Positions 19,250-29,970 of a stretch of DNA of 64,000 nucleotides are shown piece by piece (positions within the stretch are counted from its first letter, which is position 1; every line of letters starts with the position of its first letter). Source of the DNA: Mesorhizobium sp. L-2-11 (GTDB lineage Bacteria > Pseudomonadota > Alphaproteobacteria > Rhizobiales > Rhizobiaceae). The notes beneath the pieces are model-generated. The model was not told the DNA's origin. It ran no database searches and saw only the letters and a program-made list of their open reading frames with translations. Location: NCBI RefSeq assembly GCF_016756595.1, contig NZ_AP023257.1:310001-374000 (forward strand). Direction: 5' to 3'. The translations under genes and the position numbers were made by a program.

Positions 19250-19301
19250 TTGACTTGCGATCGATTCGATGGCGTGATCGAGTCCTCCAAAGCGCTTTGG
19301 A
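19250..19301 (+). promoter_or_regulatory. aglE promoter region with perfect palindromic AglR operator
   Basis: The 16-bp perfect palindrome TCCAAAGCGCTTTGGA occupies 19286-19301. A TTGACT (-35-like) sits at 19250-19255, so the palindrome would overlie the start of transcription, the usual place for LacI-type repression. The -10 element is not clear, so the promoter itself is tentative. The rest of the 19051-19411 gap holds nothing coding. Confidence 0.7.
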
Positions 19302-19411
19302 AGACTCTTCGAAAGGTTGCGGTTCCTTTCCGAGTGAGTCACAGTCCTGCGGCGTCGGCGGACGGAATGGAGGTTCCGTCCCATGTTTGTCACCACTGGG
19401 AGGGAATACCG

Positions 19412-20767
19412 ATGAGGAAAATGCTTCTGCTGGGCGCCACTTCTGTCGCGCTCGCCTTGGGCGCACCGGCGCAGGCCGAACTGAAGTTCAAGCCGGGCGA
19501 AGACCCCCGCTTCAACTGGGCGAACTACGAAGAGCTCAAAAAAGTCGACCTCAAGGGCGAGACGCTGTCGATCTTCGGGCCATGGCGCGGCGAGGACGAG
19601 GGCCTCATCCGCACCGTTCTCGACTATTTCTCGGAAGCCACCGGCGCCGAGGTCAAATACTCATCGTCGGAAAATTACGAACAGCAGATCGTCATCGATA
19701 CGCAAGCCGGCAGCCCGCCCAATATCGCCGTGCTGCCGCAGCCGGGCCTGATCCAGGATCTGGCGTCCAAGGGCCTGCTGACGCCGCTCGGCGACGACAC
19801 CGCCAACTGGATCAAGGACAACTACGGCGCCGGCCAGTCGTGGGTCGATCTCGGCACCTTCAACGACAAGGACGGCAAGCCGGGCTTCTTCGCCTTCCCC
19901 TACAAGGCCGACGTGAAATCGCTGGTCTGGTACTCGCCGGACAATTTCGAAGAAGCCGACTACGAAGTGCCGAAGACGCAGGAAGAGCTCGCCGAGCTCG
20001 AAAAGCAGATCATCGCCGACGGCGGCACGCCATGGTGCATCGGGCTCGGTTCGGGCGGCGCCACCGGCTGGCCGGCGACCGACTGGGTCGAGGACATCAT
20101 GCTGCGCACCCAGACGCCCGAGACCTACGACAAATGGGTGAAGAACGAGATTCCGTTCAACGACCCCGCGGTGGTCAACGCCATCGACATTTTCGGCAAG
20201 ATCGCGACCGATGACAAGATGGTCGACGGCGGTGCCAAGGCGGTGGCGGCGACCGATTTTCGCGATAGCCCGAAGGGCCTGTTCTCGGTGCCGCCGAAAT
20301 GCTATTTGCACCACCAGGCGTCGTTCATCCCGACCTTCTTCCCGGAAGGCACCGAGATCGGCCAGGACGCCGACTTCTTCTACTACCCACCTTACGCTGC
20401 CAAGCCCGACCTCGGCACCCCGGTGCTCGGCGCCGGCACGCTGGCCATGATCACCAAGGATAGCAAGAGTGCCCGCGCGTTCATCGAATTCCTGAAGATG
20501 CCACTCGCCCATGAGATCTGGATGGCCCAGGGCGGCTTCGTGACGCCGTTCAAGTCGGTCAACAAGGACGCCTATGCCAGCGACGCGCTGAAGAAGCAGG
20601 GCGAAATCCTTGCCGAAGCCTCGACCTTCCGCTTCGACGGGTCAGACCTGATGCCGGGCAAGATCGGCGCCGGCGCCTTCTGGACCGGCATGATCGATCT
20701 CGTCGGCGGCAAGTCCGCCCAGGATGTCGCCACCGACATCCAGAAGAGCTGGGACGCGATCAAGTAG
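19412..20767 (+). CDS. aglE: alpha-glucoside ABC transporter, substrate-binding protein
   Basis: 451 residues. Sec signal MRKMLLLGATSVALALGAPAQA, then a family 1 sugar-binding protein (GPWRGEDEGLIRTVLDYF, NIAVLPQPGLIQDL, FAFPYKADVKSLVWY, CIGLGSGGATGWPATDW, LGAGTLAMITKDS). Matches the AglE lineage, which binds sucrose, maltose and trehalose-type alpha-glucosides. The start at 19412 is set by RBS GGGAGGGAA; longer in-frame starts run back into the operator. It is followed by a 323-bp intercistronic stretch with strong secondary structure before aglF. Confidence 0.93.
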   Translation: MRKMLLLGATSVALALGAPAQAELKFKPGEDPRFNWANYEELKKVDLKGETLSIFGPWRGEDEGLIRTVLDYFSEATGAEVKYSSSENYEQQIVIDTQAGSPPNIAVLPQPGLIQDLASKGLLTPLGDDTANWIKDNYGAGQSWVDLGTFNDKDGKPGFFAFPYKADVKSLVWYSPDNFEEADYEVPKTQEELAELEKQIIADGGTPWCIGLGSGGATGWPATDWVEDIMLRTQTPETYDKWVKNEIPFNDPAVVNAIDIFGKIATDDKMVDGGAKAVAATDFRDSPKGLFSVPPKCYLHHQASFIPTFFPEGTEIGQDADFFYYPPYAAKPDLGTPVLGAGTLAMITKDSKSARAFIEFLKMPLAHEIWMAQGGFVTPFKSVNKDAYASDALKKQGEILAEASTFRFDGSDLMPGKIGAGAFWTGMIDLVGGKSAQDVATDIQKSWDAIK

Positions 20768-20806
20768 GCGTCCCGACGAACGTCCGATCCTGCATGGATC
20801 CGGAAC

Positions 20807-20860
20807 TTGGACCATGATCCCGAAAAGTGGAGACCGGTTTTCGGAAAAGATCATGGTCAA
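20807..20860. repeat. palindromic element, family D (ATGATCCCGAAAAGTGG...CCGGTTTTCGG...GATCATG)
   Basis: Outer arms ACCATGATC / GATCATGGT enclose inner arms CCGAAAA / TTTTCGG around a GTGGAGACC centre. The same element, with CATGATC / GATCATG outer arms, recurs at 43099-43150. It is a short palindromic repeat of rhizobial genomes, here between aglE and aglF. On RNA it would form a nested hairpin. Confidence 0.85.
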
Positions 20861-20870
20861 ACAAGAAAAT

Positions 20871-20905
20871 GGAATCCCATCCCGACTCTACCGGGATGGG
20901 ATTCC
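20871..20905 (+). other. 14-bp perfect stem-loop between aglE and aglF
   Basis: GGAATCCCATCCCG and CGGGATGGGATTCC form a perfect 14-bp stem around a 7-nt loop (20885-20891). No T-run follows, so it does not look like a terminator. Between a receptor gene and its permease gene, such hairpins commonly protect the upstream mRNA and raise the receptor-to-permease ratio; that role is inferred here. Confidence 0.75.
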
Positions 20906-21090
20906 AGGCCCGGATCCGACCGGTGGCCCACGCCGCAGCAATTTTTTATGAGCACATTCCGGCATGACGCGCGACCAGCAAGAGCAAACCCTGCCCTGCA
21001 TCCGGTCGCGTTCCAAATAACTGAATCGGCCCATGTTCGCGTCGCCAAAAGCATGCTCGACGGGAGAAACATGCGCAGAGGGAGGGACCC

Positions 21091-22104
21091 GTGGCGGCTC
21101 AAATTTTCTCGGCCATATTTGTCATCGTCGTCGGCGTCGGCGGCTGCGTCGCCTATTTCTGGGGCGCCAACAAACTGGTGGACATCATCTTTCCGTCGCG
21201 CGGCGTCGCTGGTGCTGCGGCCATCGACAATCTGCGCCGGCAGGGGATGATCCGGCCGTGGCTGTTCGTCGGCCCGGCCATGATCATCCTCACCATCTAC
21301 CTGATCTACCCGGTGGTGGAGACGCTCAGGCTGTCGTTCCTCGATCGCGGCGGCAACAATTTCGTCGGCCTCGCCAACTATGAATGGGCGTTCGGTGATC
21401 GCGAGTTCCGCAACGCCATCTTCAACAACATCATCTGGCTGGCGGTGGTGCCGGCCGCTTGCACATTCCTCGGGCTGATCATCGCCGTCCTCACCGACAA
21501 GATCTGGTGGGGCACCATCGCCAAGAGCCTGATCTTCCTGCCGCTGGCCATCTCCTTCGTCGGCGCCAGCGTCATCTGGAAATTCATCTACGAGTATCGG
21601 GGCGCCGGCCAGACGCAGATCGGCCTGCTCAACGCCATCATCCAGTATTTCGGCGGCCAGCCGCAGGTCTGGATATCGCTGCCGTTCTGGAACAATTTCT
21701 TCCTGATGATCATCCTGATCTGGATCCAGACCGGCTTTGCCATGGTCATCCTGTCCTCTGCCTTGCGAGGTATTCCCGAGGAGACGTTAGAGGCGGCCGT
21801 CATCGACGGCGCCAATCCGTTCCAGATCTTCTGGAAGATCATGGTGCCGCAGATCTGGGGCACGATTGCCGTCGTCTGGACCACCATCACCATCCTGGTG
21901 CTGAAGGTGTTCGACATCGTGCTGACGATGACCAACGGCCAATGGAACAGCCAGGTGCTGGCCAATCTGATGTTCGACTGGATGTTCCGCGGCGGCGGCG
22001 ATTTTGGCCGCGGCGCCACCATCGCCATCATCATCATGATCGCGGTCATTCCGATCATGATCTGGAACATCCGCCAGGCCAACAAAGAGACGGGAGGACA
22101 TTGA
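21091..22104 (+). CDS. aglF: alpha-glucoside ABC transporter permease
   Basis: 337 residues starting at a GTG with GGAGGG about 8 nt upstream. An extra N-terminal helix (IFSAIFVIVVGVGGCVAYFW) precedes the six-helix MalF-type core, and the EAA loop is EETLEAAVIDGANPFQIFWKIMVP (about residues 230-253). Forms the channel with AglG. It ends 1 bp before the aglG ATG. Confidence 0.93.
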   Translation: MAAQIFSAIFVIVVGVGGCVAYFWGANKLVDIIFPSRGVAGAAAIDNLRRQGMIRPWLFVGPAMIILTIYLIYPVVETLRLSFLDRGGNNFVGLANYEWAFGDREFRNAIFNNIIWLAVVPAACTFLGLIIAVLTDKIWWGTIAKSLIFLPLAISFVGASVIWKFIYEYRGAGQTQIGLLNAIIQYFGGQPQVWISLPFWNNFFLMIILIWIQTGFAMVILSSALRGIPEETLEAAVIDGANPFQIFWKIMVPQIWGTIAVVWTTITILVLKVFDIVLTMTNGQWNSQVLANLMFDWMFRGGGDFGRGATIAIIIMIAVIPIMIWNIRQANKETGGH

Positions 22105-22105
22105 G

Positions 22106-23260
22106 ATGGCTGTGGCGACCGGAAAGTCCTTTGCCAGCCGTTTCGGCGTCCATATCGCGGTCTTCATCTTCGTCGCGATCTGGACGATCCCGACGCTCGG
22201 CATTCTCGTCTCGTCGCTGCGCGACAAGGACCAGATCATCGCCTCGGGCTGGTGGAACTCGTTCGCCAGTTCCACCCAGACGGAAGCGGGCCGGCTGCCA
22301 CCCGCCTCGGCGCAAGTCGAGAAGGACGGTAAGTTCGTCCTCGAGGGCAACATCTTCGGCGACGATCCGGCCCGCGACATCAGCGCCTTTGGCGTCAAGT
22401 CGTCGGCGCCGACGCAATACCCCGCCGGCACGACGGCCGATCTCGGCGACGGCGAAACCTTGCAGCTCAACGCCGATGGCAGCTTCATCATGACCTCGAC
22501 CAAGCCGTTCGAGGGCGAGCGTGGGCAGCGCGTCTACTACGCCTCGTCGGCACCACCGAAATTCACCACGGACAATTACAATACGGTGCTGTTTTCGGAG
22601 GGCATCGGCCGCTCCTTCATGAATTCGCTGACCGTCACCATTCCGGCGACGGTCATCCCGATCCTGATCGCGGCGTTCGCCGCCTATGCGCTGGCCTGGA
22701 TGCGCTTTCCCGGCCGGGCGTTGCTCATCGCGGTGATCATCGGGCTCTTGGTCGTGCCGCTGCAGATGTCGCTGATCCCGCTGCTGAAACTCTACAACGG
22801 CGTCGGCAGCTTCTTCGGCGTGCCGTCGAAAACCTATCTCGGCATCTGGCTGGCACATACCGGCTTCGGCCTGCCCTTCGCCATCTATCTGCTGAGAAGC
22901 TACATTGCCGGCCTGCCGCGCGAAATCATGGAATCGGCGCGCATCGACGGCGCCAGCGATTTCGAGATCTTCGTCAAGATCGTGCTGCCGCTGTCGTTCC
23001 CGGTGCTTGCCTCCTTCGCCATCTTCCAGTTCCTGTGGGTGTGGAACGACCTTTTGGTCGCGATGGTTTTCCTCGGCACCGAGGGCGACCAGATCGTGCT
23101 GACCGCCAAGCTCAACGCGCTGCTCGGCTCGCGCGGCGGCGACTGGGAGATCCTGACGACATCGGCCTTCATCACCATTGTCGTGCCGCTGATCGTGTTC
23201 TTCTCGCTGCAGCGCTATTTCGTCCGCGGGCTGCTCGCCGGCTCGGTGAAGGGAGGTTGA
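22106..23260 (+). CDS. aglG: alpha-glucoside ABC transporter permease
   Basis: 384 residues, MalG-type permease. A first helix (VHIAVFIFVAIWTIPTLGILVSSL) is followed by a long extracytoplasmic insert of about 110 residues (about 45-155), then five more helices. The EAA loop is EIMESARIDGASDFEIFVKIVLP. The large insert makes it longer than a standard ~280-residue MalG, as in other AglG proteins. Directly adjacent to aglF and 4 bp from aglA. Confidence 0.93.
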   Translation: MAVATGKSFASRFGVHIAVFIFVAIWTIPTLGILVSSLRDKDQIIASGWWNSFASSTQTEAGRLPPASAQVEKDGKFVLEGNIFGDDPARDISAFGVKSSAPTQYPAGTTADLGDGETLQLNADGSFIMTSTKPFEGERGQRVYYASSAPPKFTTDNYNTVLFSEGIGRSFMNSLTVTIPATVIPILIAAFAAYALAWMRFPGRALLIAVIIGLLVVPLQMSLIPLLKLYNGVGSFFGVPSKTYLGIWLAHTGFGLPFAIYLLRSYIAGLPREIMESARIDGASDFEIFVKIVLPLSFPVLASFAIFQFLWVWNDLLVAMVFLGTEGDQIVLTAKLNALLGSRGGDWEILTTSAFITIVVPLIVFFSLQRYFVRGLLAGSVKGG

Positions 23261-23264
23261 GATC

Positions 23265-24929
<1,665 letters not shown>

Positions 24930-24954
24930 ATTGGCAATTCACTGGAGGGAACCC

Positions 24955-26067
<1,113 letters not shown>

Positions 26068-26110
26068 GAGCGGCGGCCGAACTGATGAAAGTTTTTTTGG
26101 CGAGCCCTCA

Positions 26111-26144
26111 AACAAGAGCAGCGGGCAAGCCCGCCGCTCTTGTT
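26111..26144. terminator. strong hairpin between aglK and the convergent small gene
   Basis: AACAAGAGC-A-GCGGGC / GCCCGC-C-GCTCTTGTT gives a 15-bp stem with one A-C mismatch and a 2-nt loop. It lies between convergent genes and its base-paired AACAAGAGC/GCTCTTGTT ends give T-rich tails on both strands, so it could stop transcription both ways. Confidence 0.75.
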
Positions 26145-26158
26145 CGTTCCGGTCGCTG

Positions 26159-26395
26159 TCAGCGGCCGAACAGGTTCCGGTCGCCGCCCTGCGGGGCGGA
26201 CTTCTGTACGTCGCCCGACGAGTTGAGCAGCTTGTAGACCGGCGAGCCGGTATTGCGCACCGAAGACGTCTGCGTGTTGTCGACGTTGACGGTCGCCTGC
26301 TTGTTGATGTCGGTTCCGCCAACGTTGTCGTTGCGGGCATAGGCGCTGCCGGCAGCAATCAAAAAAGCGGCGGCGACAAGAACGATCTTCTTCAT
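26159..26395 (-). CDS. small secreted DUF680-like protein
   Basis: 78 residues. A clear signal peptide (MKKIVLVAAAFLIAAGSAYA) is followed by a ~58-residue polar mature part rich in N, T, S and V, ending in GGDRNLFGR. It is a paralogue of the neighbour at 26523-26747, which shares the MKKI...A signal and ends in GSDRNLFGNN. Both look like the small DUF680 proteins described mainly from Mesorhizobium; function unknown. The start has AGGAG upstream; a longer frame adds 15 unsupported residues. Two convergent or tandem copies suggest local duplication. Confidence 0.8.
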   Translation of the reverse strand: MKKIVLVAAAFLIAAGSAYARNDNVGGTDINKQATVNVDNTQTSSVRNTGSPVYKLLNSSGDVQKSAPQGGDRNLFGR

Positions 26396-26522
26396 TTCAA
26401 AACTCCTGGATTTTCTTGATTCCACCAGCGCGGCGGGCAAATGCCGCCGCAGCTGTTTGTTTGACCATGCTCTTTGTTCGAAAACCGCGTTCCATTTTCG
26501 GGATCATTGCCTGGACGAACTG

Positions 26523-26747
26523 TTAGTTGTTGCCGAACAGGTTACGGTCGCTGCCGTGAACGGGCTTCTCGTCAGCCGGAACCGGGTTCTGCGCCGAAGC
26601 CGAATTCCGAGTCGAAGCCGTATACGAGTCGCTGTCGACCGCAGCGGCCGGCTGGTTGAGGCCGTCTGACCCATAATGGTCGCTGCCGGCAAAGGCGCTG
26701 CCGGTGATGGCCAGAGCGGCGACGGCAGCGAGAGCGATCTTTTTCAT
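26523..26747 (-). CDS. small secreted DUF680-like protein (paralogue)
   Basis: 74 residues. Signal peptide MKKIALAAVAALAITGSAFA, then a short polar mature part (SDHYGSDGLNQPAAAVDSDS) ending in HGSDRNLFGNN. The shared terminal DRNLFG with the gene at 26159-26395 is the strongest link between them and may be a binding or anchoring motif. Upstream (26748-27256) is an AT-rich non-coding stretch that should hold its promoter. No known function. Confidence 0.8.
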   Translation of the reverse strand: MKKIALAAVAALAITGSAFAGSDHYGSDGLNQPAAAVDSDSYTASTRNSASAQNPVPADEKPVHGSDRNLFGNN

Positions 26748-27256
26748 TTTTTGGTACTCCAGTATCTTAGTTTTCCGTCCGTCTAGCGGCGTGTCTTGGG
26801 AGGACGCGCGTTGTTCGGACAGCCCCAACGTGGGAAGGCCATTCGGCGGATTCCAATCACGAAGTTGTTCCGTGTGGACCAAGAATCTACACCTTGAAAT
26901 TGTACCAGAGACATCCCCGAATTGATTTTATATCTTATTTTCAATCGCTTATGCCAAATTAGCCGTTCATGATTTGACGGATTGGCGGACCTGCGTTCAC
27001 GGCGTGCTGCACGCATTGTCAACAGAAACGAACCGTTCGGTTCGATTTTAGAAGCGGCTAACAGTCACTTTTATAAACTGTTAACCTTCCTGGTTTCCGC
27101 CGCGGCTCGGATTGGATGTCACGGCAGCCGACAATGGCTGCCGACAAAAGTGAGGTTTCAGCCCTGCAGGTATAAACCTGTAGGTTTCGCCGGCGGTGTC
27201 GCGCCGCATGGATACGATGTCGCTTTCATGCCGACAGTCAGCCGGCCGGCATGATT
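26748..27256. other. non-coding, partly AT-rich intergenic region
   Basis: About 500 bp without a credible gene, between the divergent small secreted gene and the riboswitch. The 26900-27080 part is clearly less GC-rich than its surroundings, as expected for promoters of both sides. Near 27164-27187 there are overlapping palindromes, CTGCAGGT-ata-AACCTGTAG and AAACCT-GT-AGGTTT, which could be a regulator site or a short hairpin ahead of the riboswitch. Confidence 0.55.
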
Positions 27257-27445
27257 AGATCGCGCCATCTCAGGTGCCGCTTGGTGACGACGAAGCGGAG
27301 AATTGGGAAGCCGGTCAGAACCCGGCGCTGCCCCCGCAACGGTGGTGGAGTTCAAGTCGCAACGGGAGACCACTGGGCCACAAGCCTGGGAAGGTGTCGC
27401 GATGGGTCCGCAAGGACACTCCAGAGCCCGGAAACCAGCCCGAGA
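27257..27445 (+). promoter_or_regulatory. cobalamin (B12) riboswitch
   Basis: Conserved aptamer blocks occur in the right order and spacing: AGGTGCC, GGGAAGCCGGT...GAACCCGGCGCTGCCCC followed by CGCAACGGT, then CCACTGG, GGGAAGGTG, and the closing AGAGCCCGGAAACCAGCCC (a B12-box variant of AGCCAGGAGACCTGCC). It leads into the Rieske oxygenase gene. No U-run terminator is visible downstream; instead the RBS (AGGAC at 27561-27565) lies in a small hairpin GTCCT-TACACG-AGGAC and can also pair with GTCCTC at 27524-27529, which suggests translational control. High B12 would be expected to lower expression. Confidence 0.93.
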
Positions 27446-27570
27446 TTTTTAGACTCGACTGATCGCGGTGGGCGGTCAAGAGGTGGATGATGCATGTCCG
27501 GCCCTGTCGCCGGCGTGCAAGCGGTCCTCCCTCCATCACCACCAGTTCAGTCCTTACACGAGGACAGGAC

Positions 27571-28818
27571 ATGGACGCGCGCAACGACATGCTGAGGCTC
27601 TTGCACGGCCGCAGGCAAGGCTATTCGCTTGAGCAGCCCTTCTACACCGATCCAGATTTCTTCAAGCTCGACATGGAGCTGATCTGGTATCGCGACTGGC
27701 TGTTCATCGGCCACGATTGCGAGTTGCCGAAACCTGGCAGCTACATCACCGCCCAGATCGGCGACTATCCGCTCGTGCTGGTCCGCGACCAGCAAGGCAA
27801 GGTCAATGCCTTCCACAATTCCTGCCGGCATCGCGGCAGCCGTGTCTGCAATGCCGACAAGGGCACTGCGGCGAAGCTCGTCTGCCCGTATCACCAGTGG
27901 ACCTACGAGCTGGACGGCCGTCTCTTGTTTGCTCGCCAGATGGCAGACGGCTTCGACAAGAGCCAGTTCAGTCTGAAGCCGGTGGCTTGCGAAAGCGTCG
28001 GCGGCTATATCTTCATCTGCCTGGCCAACGAGCCGGCGGACTTCGCGCCAATGCGCGCCATGATCGAGCCTTACCTCCTGCCCCACCGGCTGCGCGAGGC
28101 AAAAATCGCCTTCGAATCGACCATCGTCGAGAAGGGCAACTGGAAGCTCGTCTGGGAGAACAACCGCGAGTGCTACCATTGCGCCGGCAACCATCCGGAA
28201 CTCTGCAAGACATTCCCGGAAGCGCCGACCGTGACCGGGGTGCAGGGTGCCGACAGCGATCCGGAAATGCTCGCGCACTGGGCGAAATGCGAGGCGGCAG
28301 GCCTGCCGAGCAAGTTCCGCATCGATCCGGCCGGGCAGTATCGCGCCACCCGCGCACCGCTGCTGCGCGACGCCGTCAGCTATACGATGACGGGAAGACG
28401 CGCGGTGAAGAAGCACCTTTCCGACAGCGTTTCGACCGACCGTATCGGCTCGCTGCTGCTCTATCACTATCCGACGACCTGGAACCATGTCCTCGGCGAT
28501 CATGCCGTCACCTTCCGCGTGCTGCCGATCAGCGCCACGGAAACGGCCGTCACCACCAAATGGCTCGTCCACAAGGACGCGGTCGAGGGCGTCGATTACG
28601 ACCTCGCCGAGCTTACCCATGTCTGGACCGAGACCAACGACCAGGACCGTCGCATCGTCGAGGAAAACGCCTTCGGCATACTGTCGCCGGCCTACGAGCC
28701 CGGCCCCTATTCGGAACTGCATGAGGGCGGCGTCATCCAGTTCGTCGAATGGTACGCCTCCTTCATCGGGCCGCGCCTTGCCGAGGACGGCCGTCCGGCG
28801 TTGCGCAGCGTCGCCTGA
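27571..28818 (+). CDS. Rieske non-heme iron oxygenase, alpha subunit (glycine betaine monooxygenase GbcA-like)
   Basis: 415 residues. Rieske 2Fe-2S ligands are C85-x-H87 (SCRHRGS) and C105-x2-H108 (CPYHQW). The mononuclear iron site is in NNRECYHCAGNH (His203, His208), with a later Asp in NDQDRRIVEEN. Length and motifs fit the quaternary-ammonium demethylase branch (glycine betaine, stachydrine, carnitine oxygenases), with GbcA closest by eye; the substrate is inferred. Starts at ATG 27571, with AGGACAGG upstream; ATG 27487 lies inside the leader. Transcribed behind a cobalamin riboswitch and followed after 14 bp by its probable reductase. Confidence 0.9.
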   Translation: MDARNDMLRLLHGRRQGYSLEQPFYTDPDFFKLDMELIWYRDWLFIGHDCELPKPGSYITAQIGDYPLVLVRDQQGKVNAFHNSCRHRGSRVCNADKGTAAKLVCPYHQWTYELDGRLLFARQMADGFDKSQFSLKPVACESVGGYIFICLANEPADFAPMRAMIEPYLLPHRLREAKIAFESTIVEKGNWKLVWENNRECYHCAGNHPELCKTFPEAPTVTGVQGADSDPEMLAHWAKCEAAGLPSKFRIDPAGQYRATRAPLLRDAVSYTMTGRRAVKKHLSDSVSTDRIGSLLLYHYPTTWNHVLGDHAVTFRVLPISATETAVTTKWLVHKDAVEGVDYDLAELTHVWTETNDQDRRIVEENAFGILSPAYEPGPYSELHEGGVIQFVEWYASFIGPRLAEDGRPALRSVA

Positions 28819-28832
28819 GCGGGATCAACGGG

Positions 28833-29957
28833 ATGAATGCGATGACGGACCTTGGGCTCTACCGACATCTCGACGACATGGCGCCCTGGAACGACAGGCT
28901 CCAGGTGCTGGAAGTCATCGGCGTCAGCGACGAGGCGCCTGAGGTGAAGACCTTCACCTTCCGCTCTGACAACCAGACATGGTTCCGTTACAGACCGGGG
29001 CAGTTCGTGACGCTGGAACTGCCGACCACCGATGGCCCGTTGATGCGGACCTATACGCTGTCGTCCTCACCGTCGCGGCCGTTCTCGATCGCGGTGACGG
29101 TGAAAGCGCAGGCCGGCAGCTTCGGCACACGCTGGATGTTCGACAATCTGAAGCCCGGCGTTCACGTGAAGGCCTATGGGCCGGCGGGCGACTTTTCGCT
29201 GCACAGCCATCCCGCCGCCAAGTATCTGTTCATTTCGGCCGGTTCCGGCGTGACGCCGATGATGTCGATGCTGCGCTGGCTAAACGACTGCGCGCCATGG
29301 ACCGATGTCGGCTTCGTCAACTGTGCACGAAAGCCCGAGGAGATCATCTTCCGCAAGGAGCTCGAGCTGCTCGGCAGCCGCATGCCTGGCCTGACGCTCG
29401 GTTTCATGATCGAGGAGCGGTCCAGCCGTGAGGGCTGGTTCGGCCATATGGGCCGGATCGACGCGATACGGCTGCCGCTGCTGGCACCCGATTTTCGCGA
29501 GCGCGAAATTTTCTGCTGCGGCCCCGACCCGTTCATGCGCGCCGTGCGGCAGATGCTGGAGGGGGCCGGCTTCGACATGGCCAACTATCATCAGGAAAGC
29601 TTTGCGGCCCCAAGGGTGGAGGAAATACCGGCCCCGTTCGGTTCGCCGGCAGAAGGTGGGCCGGCAGGGGGCGGGATCGAGGTACCTGTCGAGGCCGCAA
29701 CGCCGATCCGCTTTTCGCTTTCGGATGTCGATGCCGACTGCGTTGCCGGCCAGACCGTGCTGCAGACGGCGCGCGCTTCGGGCGTACGAATTCCTGCAGC
29801 CTGCGAGTTCGGCCTGTGCGGAACCTGCAAGGTGAAAAAGATCTCGGGCACAGTCGAGATGAGCCACAATGGCGGCATCCTCGATCACGAGATCGACGAC
29901 GGTTTTATTCTCGCCTGCTGTTCAAGGCCGCTGTCGGCGCTCGAAATTGAGGTCTGA
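28833..29957 (+). CDS. flavin/2Fe-2S oxygenase reductase (GbcB-like)
   Basis: About 374 residues. The FAD-binding barrel has RPGQFVTLELPT and MRTYTLSSSP, the NAD(P)H domain GSGVTPMMSMLRW and FCCGPDPFMRAV, and a C-terminal plant-type ferredoxin domain with CEFGLCGTCKVKK and a later Cys in ACCSRPL. A linker rich in P/G (about 255-285) joins the modules. It would pass electrons from NAD(P)H to the Rieske oxygenase encoded immediately upstream, and it shares the riboswitch-controlled transcript. ATG 28842 is an alternative start. Confidence 0.9.
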   Translation: MNAMTDLGLYRHLDDMAPWNDRLQVLEVIGVSDEAPEVKTFTFRSDNQTWFRYRPGQFVTLELPTTDGPLMRTYTLSSSPSRPFSIAVTVKAQAGSFGTRWMFDNLKPGVHVKAYGPAGDFSLHSHPAAKYLFISAGSGVTPMMSMLRWLNDCAPWTDVGFVNCARKPEEIIFRKELELLGSRMPGLTLGFMIEERSSREGWFGHMGRIDAIRLPLLAPDFREREIFCCGPDPFMRAVRQMLEGAGFDMANYHQESFAAPRVEEIPAPFGSPAEGGPAGGGIEVPVEAATPIRFSLSDVDADCVAGQTVLQTARASGVRIPAACEFGLCGTCKVKKISGTVEMSHNGGILDHEIDDGFILACCSRPLSALEIEV

Positions 29958-29970
29958 CAGGTGGGGGCGC

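Noticed and set aside
27300..27370. tRNA-like fold with a TTCAAGTC segment
   Set aside because: The surrounding conserved blocks are those of the cobalamin aptamer; no acceptor stem or anticodon arm fits.
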